From Sphagnum magellanicum (lineage: Eukaryota > Streptophyta > Sphagnopsida > Sphagnales > Sphagnaceae): a stretch of 64,000 nucleotides of DNA. Shown here one piece after another: positions 11,906-24,415 of this stretch. Position 1 is the first letter of the stretch; the number at the start of each line of letters is the position of its first letter. A model generated the notes under the pieces. The model did not search any database. It was given only the letters and a program-made list of their open reading frames with translations, and was not told the origin of the DNA. Where the stretch lies: NCBI GenBank assembly GCA_021904315.1, contig CM038913.1, positions 9,485,958 through 9,549,957 of the forward strand, in the 5' to 3' direction. The position numbers and the translations under genes were made by a program.

Positions 11906-14900
11906 CCTTGCAGAGATTACATGCACATACTTAGCACACACAATAAGCCATTGAATAATGACTACCGCCAAAAGGTAAGACATATGGAAAAACAAAATAT
12001 GTTGTAAGTTTCCCTATGAAAACCATGATGTGGGTTGCCCCCACTTTCCCAAGAATTTACAATTCTAAAATTAACCTTGATATCTTCTGTTGAAGCACCA
12101 TTTTCAACAACAAGGAGGTCAAATATTGTATTGACAATAATGGCTTGAAGAGGCATGCACTGCTAAAAATTTGTTACAACATATGACAAACTTCCAAGCA
12201 ATCCTATTTTGTGCATCTGCAAACATCAAACAAACCAACAATTAATTCTTCCATCATGGGTTTGCAATCCAATCCTTGGAATCTATAAGAGTTAGAAATA
12301 TTTTTTAAAGGTGTTAAATAATCCTTGACAAACTACATTGGCAGTGGCTAGACTTGTCAATGCAAGGGCAAAAGTCAACGGAAAAGGGATGAACAAAACT
12401 TTGAAATGGAAAGATCAAATGTGAGAAAGATGAATAGTTCAATAAAAATAAACTCCATGAAGACAAATATTCACATGAAAACATTGCAGATACGAGTAAA
12501 GTGCTGGTGCCCATAAACTTTGTTGAAGTACCCCCATAAACTTCAATACTCCACCCCAGTCTTGGTTGACATGTTGCTTCTAATCGTGTGGTAGTGGTCT
12601 TCTCCATCCTCTTCCTCAAGACTACAACTTCTTACACTATTACTGGGTAGGGCACAATTCCCTTGCACTTGTTTTTCATGAGATTTTTTTCAACATGTGG
12701 CTTTGAATCATCATCTCCTCCTAGGGTTTTACTCCTCTACAACATTACATACAATATTCTCTCCAACAATCTTCACAACTTGCTTGCCATGAAAAACCAA
12801 AAAAGACCACCAAACCCCTAAAGCTTGATATGATATTCTATGCAGTAGCATTTTCCAAAAAACAAAGGAAGAAAGTTGATGCCCAAACAAAAAGACAAAT
12901 GATCATATTTAGGCTAAGACCTACGTTCCTATCACATGTCTAGAAGCAATAAGTAGGCATAGCTAAGATGCCAACTAGCATTCAAGAGACATAGTTGGAT
13001 ATATGCAACAACTTTACATTGTATTTATGAATAGGTGCCTGTTGAAACTCCAACAACTTTCATTTCCTTCTACTATGGAGCTTGGTTCCTCATACACCTT
13101 GTGCTACCACTTGAATGCCCATTGCATCCACCATTGTTCATTATGTTGCGATAATAAAAGATGTGAAACGACAAGAAAAAAAAACGATTTCTATCATTTC
13201 ATTACATTGCTACAACAAAAGATGTAAAACAACATACCATTCCAAATCAAAATTTTGCACTATAATTGTTTAATGTATGACAACTTATGGACCCTAAAGT
13301 TGTCCTACCTAAACTAGCTCGGATGAAAATCATCATTGGAATAATATCTCAACTAAATTAATATAACATAGGTATATATTACTATTATGTATAAATTATA
13401 AAATATTATCTATTTAGTAATATTATCAACCATTATTCACTATTAAATTATTTTTTATAAGTAAAATTATTTCATATAACTGATATTCAATCATAATTAT
13501 TATATTTATATGTATTAAAGTATATAAATATATATTATTTTTATGCATAATATTAATTATCATATTAAAAATTAATGTTTAACAAGATATTATAAAATGA
13601 ATATTTATTTATAATCATTATTACGTATTATTTTGTATTATTACTACCATCAATTATATAAATAATTATAAATAATGAGTTAAGTTATAATTAAATATTT
13701 AATTAGTAATTATTATTTGAAATTTTAATTGATACAATTTTAATTAATATCTAGCAATATAAATAATATCTAGTAGAATAACTAGGTAGGTAGCCATTAG
13801 GGTTAACATTTCTTTGGTGAATAGGTACCTATTTATTAGCTACTAATGTAAATAAATAAATATATCACTTAATTAATATAACATAGATGTATATTACTAT
13901 TATGTATAAATTATAAGTTATTATCAATATTAATAATATTATGAACCATTATTCGCTAATAAAATTTAAATTCATAACTAAAATTACTTCATTATAAATA
14001 TGATTTATATTTGCATTAATGTGCATTATTATAATTGAATATGTATTACTTTCTTATGTATTAATGTGTATAAATATGTATTATCATTATACACAATATT
14101 AACTATCATATTTACAATTAATCTTTAGCAAAATATCGTAAAATGAATGTTTATTTATAAATATCATTATTATTATTTTATATAATTACTACCATCAATT
14201 ATATGATTAATTTAAATTTAAATTTAAATAATAATATCTAGCAAGATCAAATATAATAATATCGATATCATTAATTTTATTATTATAAATATTTAATAAT
14301 GATGACAACCCCCACCATATTTTTGAAGTTCCTTGTCTTTTTGCAAAAAAAATCATGACTATGGGGGAACCAAGTGAAGATTTACAATATTTTTTAAAAC
14401 TCCAAAAATAAAGGAGTAACAACAAAAAACCAAGAAGAGGATGAGATATTTCAAGGAGAAAATAAAACGTTTAGACCCCCTTACCTTTCATATATTGTTT
14501 GTTCATTCTTCATTTCTTGTTTGTTTTGAACAATTTAAAAAACTATGAAAGTGCAATCTAAAATTTTACAAAACCTTTTTGAAGTGCAAAGACAATAGAG
14601 TGATGTCCAAAGATTTCAAGCTTTAAAATGCAAATTGGTCATATGTGTCAACCCACATGCCTATGACCCCTTTCACTCGGAAAAGACATGTCTTGTTCAT
14701 TCCTTCATTGATTTGAATGATTTTTATTTCATTGGATGCACCAAGTGAAGGGCTACAAAATCTTTTGGAACTCCAAAGGCAATAGAACAATGTACAAAGA
14801 TTTAGAAATCTTTTTCCTTAAATTATCAACATGTCTATCTTAGTAGTTACAATTGAAATGCAACTAAAATGTTTGTCCCATATTCTTTGTCATATGTTTC

Positions 14901-16850
14901 AAATTTGCAAATTATATAATTAGATGCATCAACCATTCTTTTAAAAATGGTACTTGGGATGAGCCAATCAAAATGGTTCAACCCTAAAAGCTAAACCAAA
15001 AATAAAATAGTATTATCCTAAACCACTTTATTTAGTAATTTGATGGGTAGGTAATTTAGCTACCTACTATAGGTAAATATGTTATTTACCTACCTACATA
15101 GGTACTTCAATTTAATCAAGTAGGTAGGTACCTAGGCCTATTTAGATATAAAATTTATGTCCACATGTCAAAATCTATTTGAATGAAAGATGGATGATTT
15201 AAACTAATGTTACTTATGAACAATATTTAATTAAAATAGTTGATCACTGCCACATAGCACAGTTTCCTTAATCCATGTGTTAAAATATCTTCCCTTCTTA
15301 AATTTAATGATTCATATAAATTTATTTTTTATTCTAATATTGAATATTGAAACATGAATGTCAATAGATGAAATTCATCCACCCTATTGCTCAAGTTGAA
15401 AATGATTTTCAACTATAATAGTTGATGTCATTCACAATTAAAATGATTTGAAGTGGCAATTGATGTGGTGTTAACACATGGCTAACGTTTTCTATTGGAA
15501 TGTCGCTTTCAACTTGTTGATTGCCATGGTTTTTAGTTGCAAATAAAATCTTCCAACTAAGGTTGTTGATTTCAACTAAAAATTATAGTTGAAAAGGAGT
15601 TGGAAATGTAGTTGGAAAAGGGGGGTTTTCCTTCTAATGTAAGTTTTGTAATTTCAATAATATTGTATTCAATAGATGGACTACCTAATAAGAATTTTTA
15701 TTTTGATTTTTATGATAGGCCAATCAAAAAAACAATTTTTATATGAATACAAATTGCTTCTCCTTTCGTTCACCTTTATAGGTGAAAAGGGAAAACTTTG
15801 GGCCAAAAAAAATGGGATACAGTGAGGAGGTATTCTAAACACATTAAAAAGTTGGATAACATCACATGGTGGAAGATCAATGCAAACATATGGGAACACG
15901 CTACTAACATGTTGGGAACACACAAATAAAAAGTTGCACCCCCCTACACACACACCCCCCAAAAAAGAAAAAAATGAACCTTTTTACTTGTGTATGTTCT
16001 TAAATTGCATTTGTATTCATTTTAAAAATATGGTTGCACCATATTTTTGCCTAAGTTGACACCCCTTCTACAAAGCACACCATACCTATGATGGATCAAA
16101 GGCAAATATTGCAAAATATTTTATGACTTTGGGTTCCCAACAATTATCAAATTTACATTAATAGTTTTTTTTTGGTTGATTTCATATTAAAATCAATAAC
16201 ATTATCTTTCATCACAATCTTCTCAAACAAAATTGTAATTTTTTTTATATTTCCCAAAATAATATGAGATGTTAAATTCATTAAATCAATAATATCAAAT
16301 AAAAAAATTAAGCTGAATGAATTGCTCAATTTGAGAATCTTCAAAAATGCACGAAAATAAAATAAAAATTACACATTCAAATGGCCTAGCAAATAAATAA
16401 TGTAGAAATTATATATGTGCCAAAAAATGATGTATAATGAAATATGCACAATTTTATTGTTTGAAAAAAGAAAATAATAAGTCTAATTAAAATGAAAAAT
16501 GAAAAAAATAAATGTAACAATTATTCAAAAAGGCATAATTTACAATAAAAACTTTTAAAAAATCTTCAAAAATACTTAGTTATGTTAAATAAAATGAAAA
16601 TAAAAATAAATCCTCTAAACAATTCAAGTTGCATATAATGTAATTCAAAATTTCCATTCAAATAATATTTAATTTTCACAAAGTCAACTCATATTTTCCG
16701 TTGATTCATCAAACTAATAGTCTGGACAACAATGTAGAACTCAAATATTGATATTAATAACATGTGTGGTCCCCAAAAAAATTGGAAAAAAACCTACCGA
16801 ATAGTTTTTAAAAAAAATAATAACCAACCAACATAATCCTTAAACTTAGT
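11906..16850. other. AT-rich spacer, no supported gene
   Basis: Short open frames occur on both strands (for example 12,314-12,619 minus and 15,681-15,962 minus), but none carries a motif I recognise. The stretch at 13,260-14,300 is almost pure A/T with ATTA/TAAT words. A GTAGGTA/TACCTAC palindromic cluster lies at 15,045-15,139. A dispersed repeat copy with GGGAACAC words and a C-rich tract lies at 15,765-15,975. Confidence 0.5.
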
Positions 16851-17110
16851 ATCAGCGACATTCAACATATTGTCCTTGAAGCAATGTACAATAAACATAT
16901 CTCTCAAGGCAGAAATATTGTGGAGAATTCATTTGGTATTTTGAAAAAAAACTTTAGATAATTACTTCTAAAAACCAATCTACATATTTTGTTTTTACTT
17001 GATGTAATTCTTTATTGATGTATCCTTTATAACATGATCTTGGATGGGAAGAACCTTGAAATGGAAGCTTTGATGGTTCAATTAGATATGGATATTTTTT
17101 TAGCTATGTG
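16850..17110 (+). pseudogene. PIF/Harbinger transposase remnant (C-terminal part)
   Basis: In one plus-strand frame the reading SQGRNIVENSFGILKKNFR is followed by stops and then LLLKTNLHILFLLDVIL and ILYNMILDGKNLE. This is the C-terminal block of DDE_Tnp_4 / HARBI1-type transposases: a (G/R)-x-x-V-E-(N/R)-x-F-G-x-(L/W)-K core with the last acidic catalytic residue, then a hydrophobic helix and an LHN-like motif. At least two in-frame stops break it, and I cannot find the N-terminal catalytic part upstream. A Myb/SANT-like remnant lies about 450 bases downstream on the opposite strand. That is the partner ORF expected in this superfamily, so both probably come from one element. Confidence 0.7.
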
Positions 17111-17559
17111 CATCAAATTGATTTGGGGCAAAGATAAAGGTTTGCTATAGATGATTTGGGTGAAAGAAATAAGATTACTACAAAGGACAATGACACTGAA
17201 GCTAAATTGGAATATACAAAAAATTCAGGAACAAATCAAAGGTTGATTCTAAAGTAGTACTTGAGAAATAGGCCCTGCCAAATGCATTGACATTTCAAAA
17301 TGATTTGTTACAAATGTAGCATGAAACTTGTCAATGAATTGGAAATTGAACTTGTGAACTTGTGAATTCAACAATGATGATCTTGTATAATCAAATGTAA
17401 TAATGTATTGTAATATGGAACCAAATTTGTTAAAGTGAATTGTTATTGTTCTAGGAATGCAATTAGTTTTTAGAATCACCTCTTCTACAGACTACATTTC
17501 TTTTGTTGGTTGAACGTCCATTTCTTTTTCTAACAAGTTTGAAGCTAGTTGCAAAGGTG

Positions 17560-18470
17560 CAAACATGAACAACTTGTCCTAAATGAAGGCATGACACATC
17601 GATGTGATGAGTTGAGATAAAACATTCGCCATGTTTTTATTTGTCTTTCTATTTGAAGTATTTTAGTTAGTCTTTGATGGTATGCTCTTGGACAATGGTG
17701 CGATAGTCTTCATTTTCCAATTTGGTATGGTTGCTGCAATTTATTGCTTCCACAATTTTTTTGTTATTTTTGATAGTTGCATCAATTACATGTGAAAAAA
17801 TGTTTGATCGCTTTCGTTTGATTCATGTGTTTGTAGGGGTAATTGGAGTTATTGAAGGACCTTGTGGAGGTATAACACATGTGCTTGGAGCATTAGAGAG
17901 GTTGAAAATAAATGCATGATGTCTAGGTCTCGGTGGATTGTCAACATAATCATGTGACAAATTGATGACATTCACCTGAGGTTATTTAATTGGAATTGTT
18001 TCTTCTAACACATCATCATTATTGAAAAGCTCTTGTGTAAATGAACATTAAGGCATAGAGTTTTGCTCCTCTTGTGTATCAGTTTCATGTATAGGTATTG
18101 CTGTAATGTAATTTTCGTCACCTTCAGCCTATAAATCTTTCACTAGTAGTGGTGTGTTGATGATGTGCTCTCCTTGAAATGCTTCAATTGCATCATAATA
18201 CTTTCTATTGAAGGATTAAGGTAAATGATAGTTGTCATGCTCGTCTATAGTTAATTCCCAATATAATGTGTGGTGTTTGGTGGCCTTGTGGTAGTCAAAA
18301 AGCTTTTTGAAGTCCGAATTGATTCCATTCCACTTGTCCTTAACATCATCCCATTCCTTGGCATTTTGTTTTTGATTAGTTTTTAAAATTCTTTGGCTAT
18401 TTTATTCCACCACATTACAACATGTACATGTGCACTAAAATATCCATCAATTCTTTTTGAGCTGCATGTT
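17560..18470 (-). pseudogene. Myb/SANT-like DNA-binding ORF remnant of a PIF/Harbinger element
   Basis: On the minus strand near 18,260-18,400 the reading IAKEF is followed by NQKQNAKEWDDVKDKWNGI, then NSDFKKLFDYHK. This matches the plant Myb/SANT-like (L10-interacting Myb) pattern, in which a K-x-x-x-x-x-W-D-x-(L/V)-K-x-x-(W/Y) helix is followed by a W/F-K-x-L helix. Further along the same strand to about 17,560 the frame continues with acidic, Ser/Asn-rich readings and several stops, resembling the linker and tail of such proteins. Harbinger-class elements typically encode a transposase plus a Myb-like DNA-binding protein. The decayed transposase at 16,850-17,110 lies convergent to it. No terminal repeats were located. 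Confidence 0.6.
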
Positions 18471-19880
18471 CAACGTGTTTGCATTTTATCAATGCCATCA
18501 CTTCCGTTGGATCCCAATTGCCGTGCCTATGTCGCATTGGCTCTCATCCTACTTTTGCCAATCCTTTGCCTTCACTATTTGCACTTCTCCCTCCTATGCT
18601 TCCATTACTTACACCTCTCCTTCCTATTGGTGACATTATTGCATTGCTTGCATGCACTGACAAATAATTGTGCATTTCCATTCTAGAGGAAGCTTTGCAA
18701 CACTCAGAGAAAGTCTTGAAAACACAGTCGAAGAATGTGAAGCTTGTTATAGTTCGAGGCGTTTTGGTGTTGAAGTTCCAAGTCGAAGTTTGAAGATAGG
18801 TTCCATGGTGACAACTTACTTGCCTAGAGTTTGTGATGATAATTTACCTTTAATGATAAGTGTCCAAATCTTTGAATCTGGAAGAGTTATCAATTTGTAG
18901 TAGTAGATTATTAATAAGTTACCATTAACTAATAGTTAGATTGATAATTTGCCATGTAGGCATACCATTAAGACATGATGTAGTTTGAACAAATGTAGTT
19001 ATTTTCATCACTATTGACAATGTTATTTGCATGTGTGACCAACCCTTAACAACATTAAACTTTTGTTCATGTTCACTTGTAAGTTATTAATGCCATTTAA
19101 CAATTTATTAATGATAAAAATTTTACTTACATTAACTTGTAAGGTACTATGGTAGAATCATTTATCACTAATTACAAATTGATGGGTGAACACTAAGACC
19201 ACCCAAAAAACACCTATAACAAATAATCACCTAGTGGGTCATTGTTCAAAATCATCCTTAAATCAAAATGTTTGGTTCAAAAAATTAGTGAACAACCATT
19301 TTCACCTTCACAATTTAGTGATGGAAGTTCTATGGTGAACCACTTGGTATTAAAAGTTCACCTTTCTTAATGTTAGATTGTTTAGCATAAATGGGATATC
19401 AAACGTAAGAAAGGGGATGAACATTTCACTCAACACCCCTAGGATAGATCGACCCATCATCGATCACTTGCTTATGATTGAATACTTATTTATATCTTCA
19501 TCATATGTGCTTCATTTTGAGTGATTTAAAAATGTTATGGGAGTGCTACCTCAAGTTCTAAAAATAATCTTTCAAGTGCAAAGGAAAAACAATAATGAAA
19601 AAATAACAAGAAAAAAAAGAAACTTTCCAACTTACAAAACACATTTAAATTTAAAAAAATAAAATTATTTGGACCCCTCTTACTTTCAAACCTCATAACT
19701 TTCTTTTTTCTTATTCATTATTCATTTTAAATGATTTAAAGTGCTATAGGAGCACCACCTAAAGTTCTACAAATCATTTTTTAACTCTAATAACAACATG
19801 TAACAAATTTTTTGGGTGTTTGAGAATTAGATTTTGAAATGTTTGGTCATTTGGTTTTTAAAATTATTGACCCCGTTTAT
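18470..19880. other. Spacer with small unrecognised open frames
   Basis: Open frames at 18,393-18,686 and 18,670-18,900 (plus) show no motif I know, and the first is low-complexity Leu/Cys/His. From 18,900 the sequence is AT-rich with repeated CTTGTAAG..ATTA words. I do not call a gene here. Confidence 0.35.
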
Positions 19881-20124
19881 TTGGGGGGGGGGGGGGGTGT
19901 TGTAACTTTCTCATTTCTAATCTATTTTTGACGATTGTTAGTGTTTCAGATGCACCAAGAGGAGGAATTCAAGTTTTGTTTAGACACCAAAAAAACTGAT
20001 CCCTCCGTTTGGATCTGGCCTACCATAAATGTTTAAATGTTCGATCACTAGCATTTTTACCCTATTTGATGAAAGGTTTTTTTCTACATATTAAAAAAAA
20101 AAGGTTGTCAACATTTGTCCCCCA

Positions 20125-20500
20125 AACAACTTGGTCATAGGTGTGGGGTGTAAAATTTGAAACAAAAATGAACATTAAGGGTCAAGTTGCCCTTGTTTGG
20201 TGATGGGTTTTTTGGTGTTCACTTTCAAAAACATTGTCCACATATGATCACATTTTGGTAATGGGTGTAAGGTGTAAAAATGAAATAAAAAAATGAATGT
20301 AAAAGGGCTTGGCCTATGTTTGGTGATGGGTTTTTTTGTGTTCACTTTCAAAAAACCCTATCCACATATGTCCACCCCCAAATTTGGTAATGGGTGTGGG
20401 TGTGAAAACTGAAATAAAAAATGAAGATCAAACGTCTTTACTTTTGTTTGGTGATGGGCTACTTTTTGGTTCACTTTCAAAATTAGAGCAAAGAATGTTA
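20125..20500 (+). repeat. Three-copy tandem repeat, period about 122-130 bp
   Basis: Copies begin near 20,131, 20,253 and 20,383 with TTGGTAATGGGTGTGGGGTG or a variant. They share TTTGGTGATGGGTTTTTT and GTTCACTTTCAAAA. Period and divergence vary slightly between copies. A long run of G at about 19,880-19,897 lies upstream. The related words GGTGATGGG and GGTGTG also occur near 45,240-45,330. Confidence 0.8.
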
Positions 20501-20599
20501 TAGCTTCTATTTGAGGATGAGAATTTTATCCCAAAAACAACTTGTACATTCCTAGAATTGGTTCAATCCACCTTTGGTGATGGAACGGATAATAAGAGC

Positions 20600-21955
20600 C
20601 CACAACTAAAAAAATCCTTGCATATTTAATCTCTAATACAAAACAACCCACTCGGGCTTTGCATTGTTTCACATTACCAATGACAATCAACTATTTATGT
20701 TTATTATCACAGTTTTGAGCAAGATTTGGATAGATGCACTAAAAATGTGTTAGATGGATGGGAGGAATGGTGGGATGTTGTGGTGAGTGTTTGGGGAATA
20801 AAGATATATTTTTATTGTTTAGGTTGTTATGTAAATGCAATCACATTTGTGACAAATTATAAATAGATTGTTCCAAGTTTAGTCCAAATGCTAAGTTAAA
20901 CTAACTTAATTTGATTCCAAAATTAGTGCACATTTGCTAGGCAACAATTGAGTTCAATTGTGTGACATTTGAAATCACCAATGCAAAGTAGGAGAATTAT
21001 GGTTGATGGGAAAACTCATTAATCAATCTCATCCTCATAAGTGCAAAACCTTTTGCTCACTAGTTATCTATATGGCACATCTATCTAGTGTAAGTTACAT
21101 AGACAATTGAGAGGGTATATTTCATTTGAAGACCTTATTATGCATTTTAAAGTTGCTATTTATTTATTTAATTTTTTTCGCAAGGTGGGTTCATAAAACC
21201 ATACATGTTTATGTTAGCCACTATTCGATCAACCTCTATATTTTAAAAAAACTAATAATGCTTTTAGACAAGAATATTACTAGAATTGGGTTTTCATTTA
21301 ATTATTGAATGTAAGGCATTAACTCTTGCTCCTAATTTTGGTAATGCTTTCATCCTAGGGCTTTACTTTACACCGAGTTAGAATTATAATTTTGAGGAAG
21401 TTCATTTTAGTATTTGTTGCATACCCCTTGCATTGGGAGAGTATTATTTTCTTATTTGTTTTCAATTGAGATTATCATCAACATCAATGTTATTTATTGA
21501 TAAATTTATGGTTAAATTTTAAAATGATAAATATTTAATTATAACAAAGAAAAAAATCATGAATTTAATCCATGTATTGTCTTCACAAATGGTCAAATGA
21601 AATAAAATGTATGAATTTGTCAAATTGAGATTGGTTCTTATATATAGCCTAGCATTTGCTTGGGTTGAAATTCACGTGTAGTGCATTCATAAAATGAACA
21701 AAGAAACCTAACCCTAAGAAAATGCACAAAGAAAGTCTTTGCCATAAAATAATTATATGTATTTTTCAAAAATGTCTAAAAAAATTGCCTAATTTATTTA
21801 ACCCTAGTCACCAATGTTAAACCTAAAAGAAACATGAAGATTAAAAAAAAAAACATGATATGAATACCATCAAGAGAGCGTTAAGAAAATTAGTTCAAAC
21901 AAACCAAAAAAAACATCAAAAACATTGGTGTGAAAACTAGAAAATCGACAACATT
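20600..21955. other. AT-rich spacer, nothing recognised
   Basis: The frame at 21,126-21,308 is a low-complexity hydrophobic reading of AT-rich DNA, and I would not call it a gene. No repeat boundary or RNA gene is visible. Confidence 0.4.
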
Positions 21956-21959
21956 AATT

Positions 21960-22205
21960 TTTGGCTCATGCTAACTTATAGGCTATTAACAAGTTACTAA
22001 TGGCATTTTTTTTGGCTTAGCCTACCTTAACTTGTAGGGTACCAACAATTTGAACAACATTAATTTTTTTGCTTATGTTACCTTGTAGGCTACTAACAAC
22101 TTACTAATGGAATTTTTTTGCTTACTTTAGCTTGTAGGATATACTAAAGTAACTTAGTAAGGATAATTTTTGCTTACCTTAGTTTGTAGGGTACTAACTA
22201 CTAAC
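21960..22205 (+). repeat. Degenerate tandem repeat of about 60-bp units
   Basis: Units contain GCTTA, a few bases, CTTGTAGG, then TACTAACAACTTACTAATGG and AATTTTTTTGCTTA, repeated about four times with drift. The array lies a few hundred bases upstream of the VTT gene. Confidence 0.65.
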
Positions 22206-22243
22206 AATCTTACTTTAACGCTGAAGTTAACCAACTTCTTCTG

Positions 22244-22385
22244 GTCCGTTTATTAACAACTTACTGACAGTAATGGAATTGCAGTTAGTGAGTAATTAGT
22301 TTTCTAGTTAGTGTGTTCGTTTATTTACAACTTACTGACAGTAATTGAATTGCAGTTAGTGAGTAATTAGTATGCTAGTTAGTGT
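22244..22385 (+). repeat. 71-bp tandem duplication in the VTT gene promoter
   Basis: Copy 1 (22,244-22,314) and copy 2 (22,315-22,385) are nearly identical and share ACAACTTACTGACAGTAAT and GAATTGCAGTTAGTGAGTAA. Only about five positions differ. The second copy ends directly at the GC-richer sequence that begins the probable transcript leader of the VTT gene. The duplication therefore doubles any promoter element it contains. Confidence 0.9.
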
Positions 22386-22953
22386 GGCGCTCTTCTTCCT
22401 CTCCTCGCACTGCAAGCGCAAGCAAGCGCGTTGCGCGCTGTCGCTGCCAGAATTTGTCAAGCTTTGTTTGTACTCTGCACACGATACCGAATGCAGTTGA
22501 AGCGCATACGTTTGGTGTCTTTCATATTTTCATTCGAGCGAGTTTTCTGTTTGGTTCTTTTGGTGGATTGATATTCTCTGAATTTTTATTTATTTTTGGT
22601 CTTTTTTTTGGGCTTTCGACTCGCTCTCGAACCCTGAAAGAAACCAGAGAGGCAGACGGTGGCAGTTGTAAAACCTCAATTCCGTCGTTGTGAAGGGGAC
22701 ATGCTTTTTTCTTCTCTGCTTAGTCCAGGTTTGGCAAGAATCGATCGATTGTCGAAGGCTTTGGGCGGCAAGATCTCAAGGGGGCTTCGATGCGGAAGCG
22801 GCTGCGATACAGGAAATTGCGGGAAAGGGAGAAAAGCTTGTTGAACTAATAAACGGCGTGGAATAAGGAAGACGAGGGAAGAAGGCAGACAACAAAACAG
22901 CCTGATGCTGAAAGAAGGGGAGACAGAAGGGAGCAAGAGGACGGGTGCCTAAA
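22386..22953 (+). promoter_or_regulatory. Probable transcription start region and 5' UTR of the VTT gene
   Basis: Base composition changes sharply here from AT-rich spacer to a CpG-rich leader. A pyrimidine patch (CTCTTCTTCCTCTCCTC near 22,389-22,405) resembles the Y patch of plant core promoters. I see no TATA box. The leader carries small upstream open frames (22,382-22,693 and 22,659-22,844). Their translations look like chance readings, but they could affect translation if transcribed. Confidence 0.45.
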
Positions 22954-24415
22954 ATGGGAGGAGCTGGACGGATCGGTTTGCTGTCTTTGCTAATACTGAC
23001 AGCAGCTGTTTACTTCGTCATCACGAAGGCGTATGGTGGAGATCGGAAGGCGATGGTGGAGGGATTTCGCTATTCTGCAGAGAGGCTCGGACTCTGGGCC
23101 ATGCCGGTGTTCGTGCTGGTGCACACTGTTGCCATTGCTTTGTGCTTTCCTTATGCTATTGTCTTCGAGGCAGCAGCATCTTTTCTCTTCGGTTTCCTCA
23201 ATGGCGTCATGTGTGTGTTTGCTGCCAAAGTCATGGGAGCTTCGCTCGCCTTCTGGCTTGGAAGGTCGGTTTAATGCATTCTTCTCCCCCCCCGCCGGGT
23301 CTTCGTCTCATCATTTCTGCTTGATGTGCTCTTTGATTCTCTCATGTGAGAAGGTATCCCATTTTTGGTTCACTATCTTCTGAATTTGGCAGGGAAGAGA
23401 CTTTCAATCTGAAATGCAGATACAAAGAGCAAGATAGAAGCACTGAAGGTCCTGTTTGGTTAGGGTTTCCAGTGTGCTTGTTTTTTCTCTCCACCAAGTT
23501 TGATGAAGTGAAGTTCTTATGGATTTTCACAGCAGTGACACATAAGACCAAAAACTTAGTGCTTCAGCACTAGGAATGTTGATAGTATTGGAACCAGGGT
23601 TGGTGACAGCTACATGGAGTTGATATAACCTGAACCTGAGGAAATTGCAGGGCATTGTTTCGGAGCTCCACCTGGGCGAGTGATTTGGTGAGAAAGAACA
23701 AGTACTTCAACATTATCAACAAAGGAGTCGTGAGAGATGGTTGGAAATTCGTCTTGTTAGCACGCTTTTCCCCTGTCCCATCATATGTCATAAACTATGG
23801 TCTGGCAGCCACAAATGTCTCATTTCCTGTGCATTATTTGCTGCCAACCATTGCTGGTGGCCTGCCCATGATTATACAGAACACTTCAATTGGAAGTCTT
23901 ACTAGTGCTGCCACAATGGAAGCGGGTGCTGATAAGACTACTGCCAGCAAATCTGGAGTATTGACCTACATTCTTCCTGCTATTGGCATTGTGTCCAGCA
24001 TATTGATCACATGGCGCATTAGAAAGTATGCAAAGTTTGCATCATCAGAAGATTTTGTGCTCATAGATGCCTCTCTGACAAGCTCCAAAGACCCCCACGA
24101 AAGGGAACAAGGTGAGATCTCCATGGGTGCAAAGTATTGTTGAATATTTGGCTCAGTTTCTTTGCATTGACAAAAGACTCATTGATCCTACTTTGTATTC
24201 AGGATTCCAAACTATTCTTGTTGGAGACTTACATCATTTTCATTTTGTTTGGAAGTTTCAGGTGAGATCCTTCATAAGCTCCTAACCATGACTTGATGTA
24301 CTTGTGTTGTGCAGATGGACAGCAGCAGTTAGATACGAGAATGTCTTCAAGTGATGAGAGTTGTGAATACAGCCAGACTCTGCACAGGAGGTCCACCAGG
24401 TGTTTATCAAGTTAA
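22954..24415 (+). CDS. VTT-domain (SNARE-associated Golgi / TVP38-like, DedA superfamily) membrane protein
   Basis: Three exons join in phase: 22,954-23,264, 23,651-24,111 and 24,315-24,415, giving 290 residues. The N-terminus has one hydrophobic segment (residues about 7-23). A second region (about 50-100) with PVFVLVHT and FEAAASFLFGFLNG is followed by VMGASLAFWLGR. The core RFSPVPSYVINYGLAAT (about 145-162), then GGLPMIIQNTSIG, is the conserved VTT signature with an R-x-S-P-V-P reentrant loop. A last membrane segment lies near 205-225 and the tail is hydrophilic and Ser-rich. The family acts in endomembranes, and DedA/TMEM41/VMP1 relatives are lipid scramblases, so a lipid-transport role is inferred. 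The ATG at 22,954 follows a GC-rich leader. Alternative 3' end: splicing at 24,399/24,400 to an exon at 25,038-25,068 also keeps frame and gives 295 residues. Transcripts must decide. Confidence 0.88.

Noticed and set aside
22382..22844. Two open frames (103 and 61 codons) upstream of the VTT gene
   Set aside because: They fall in the GC-rich leader and translate to biased Ser/Arg/Phe sequence with no family resemblance. At most they are upstream ORFs.
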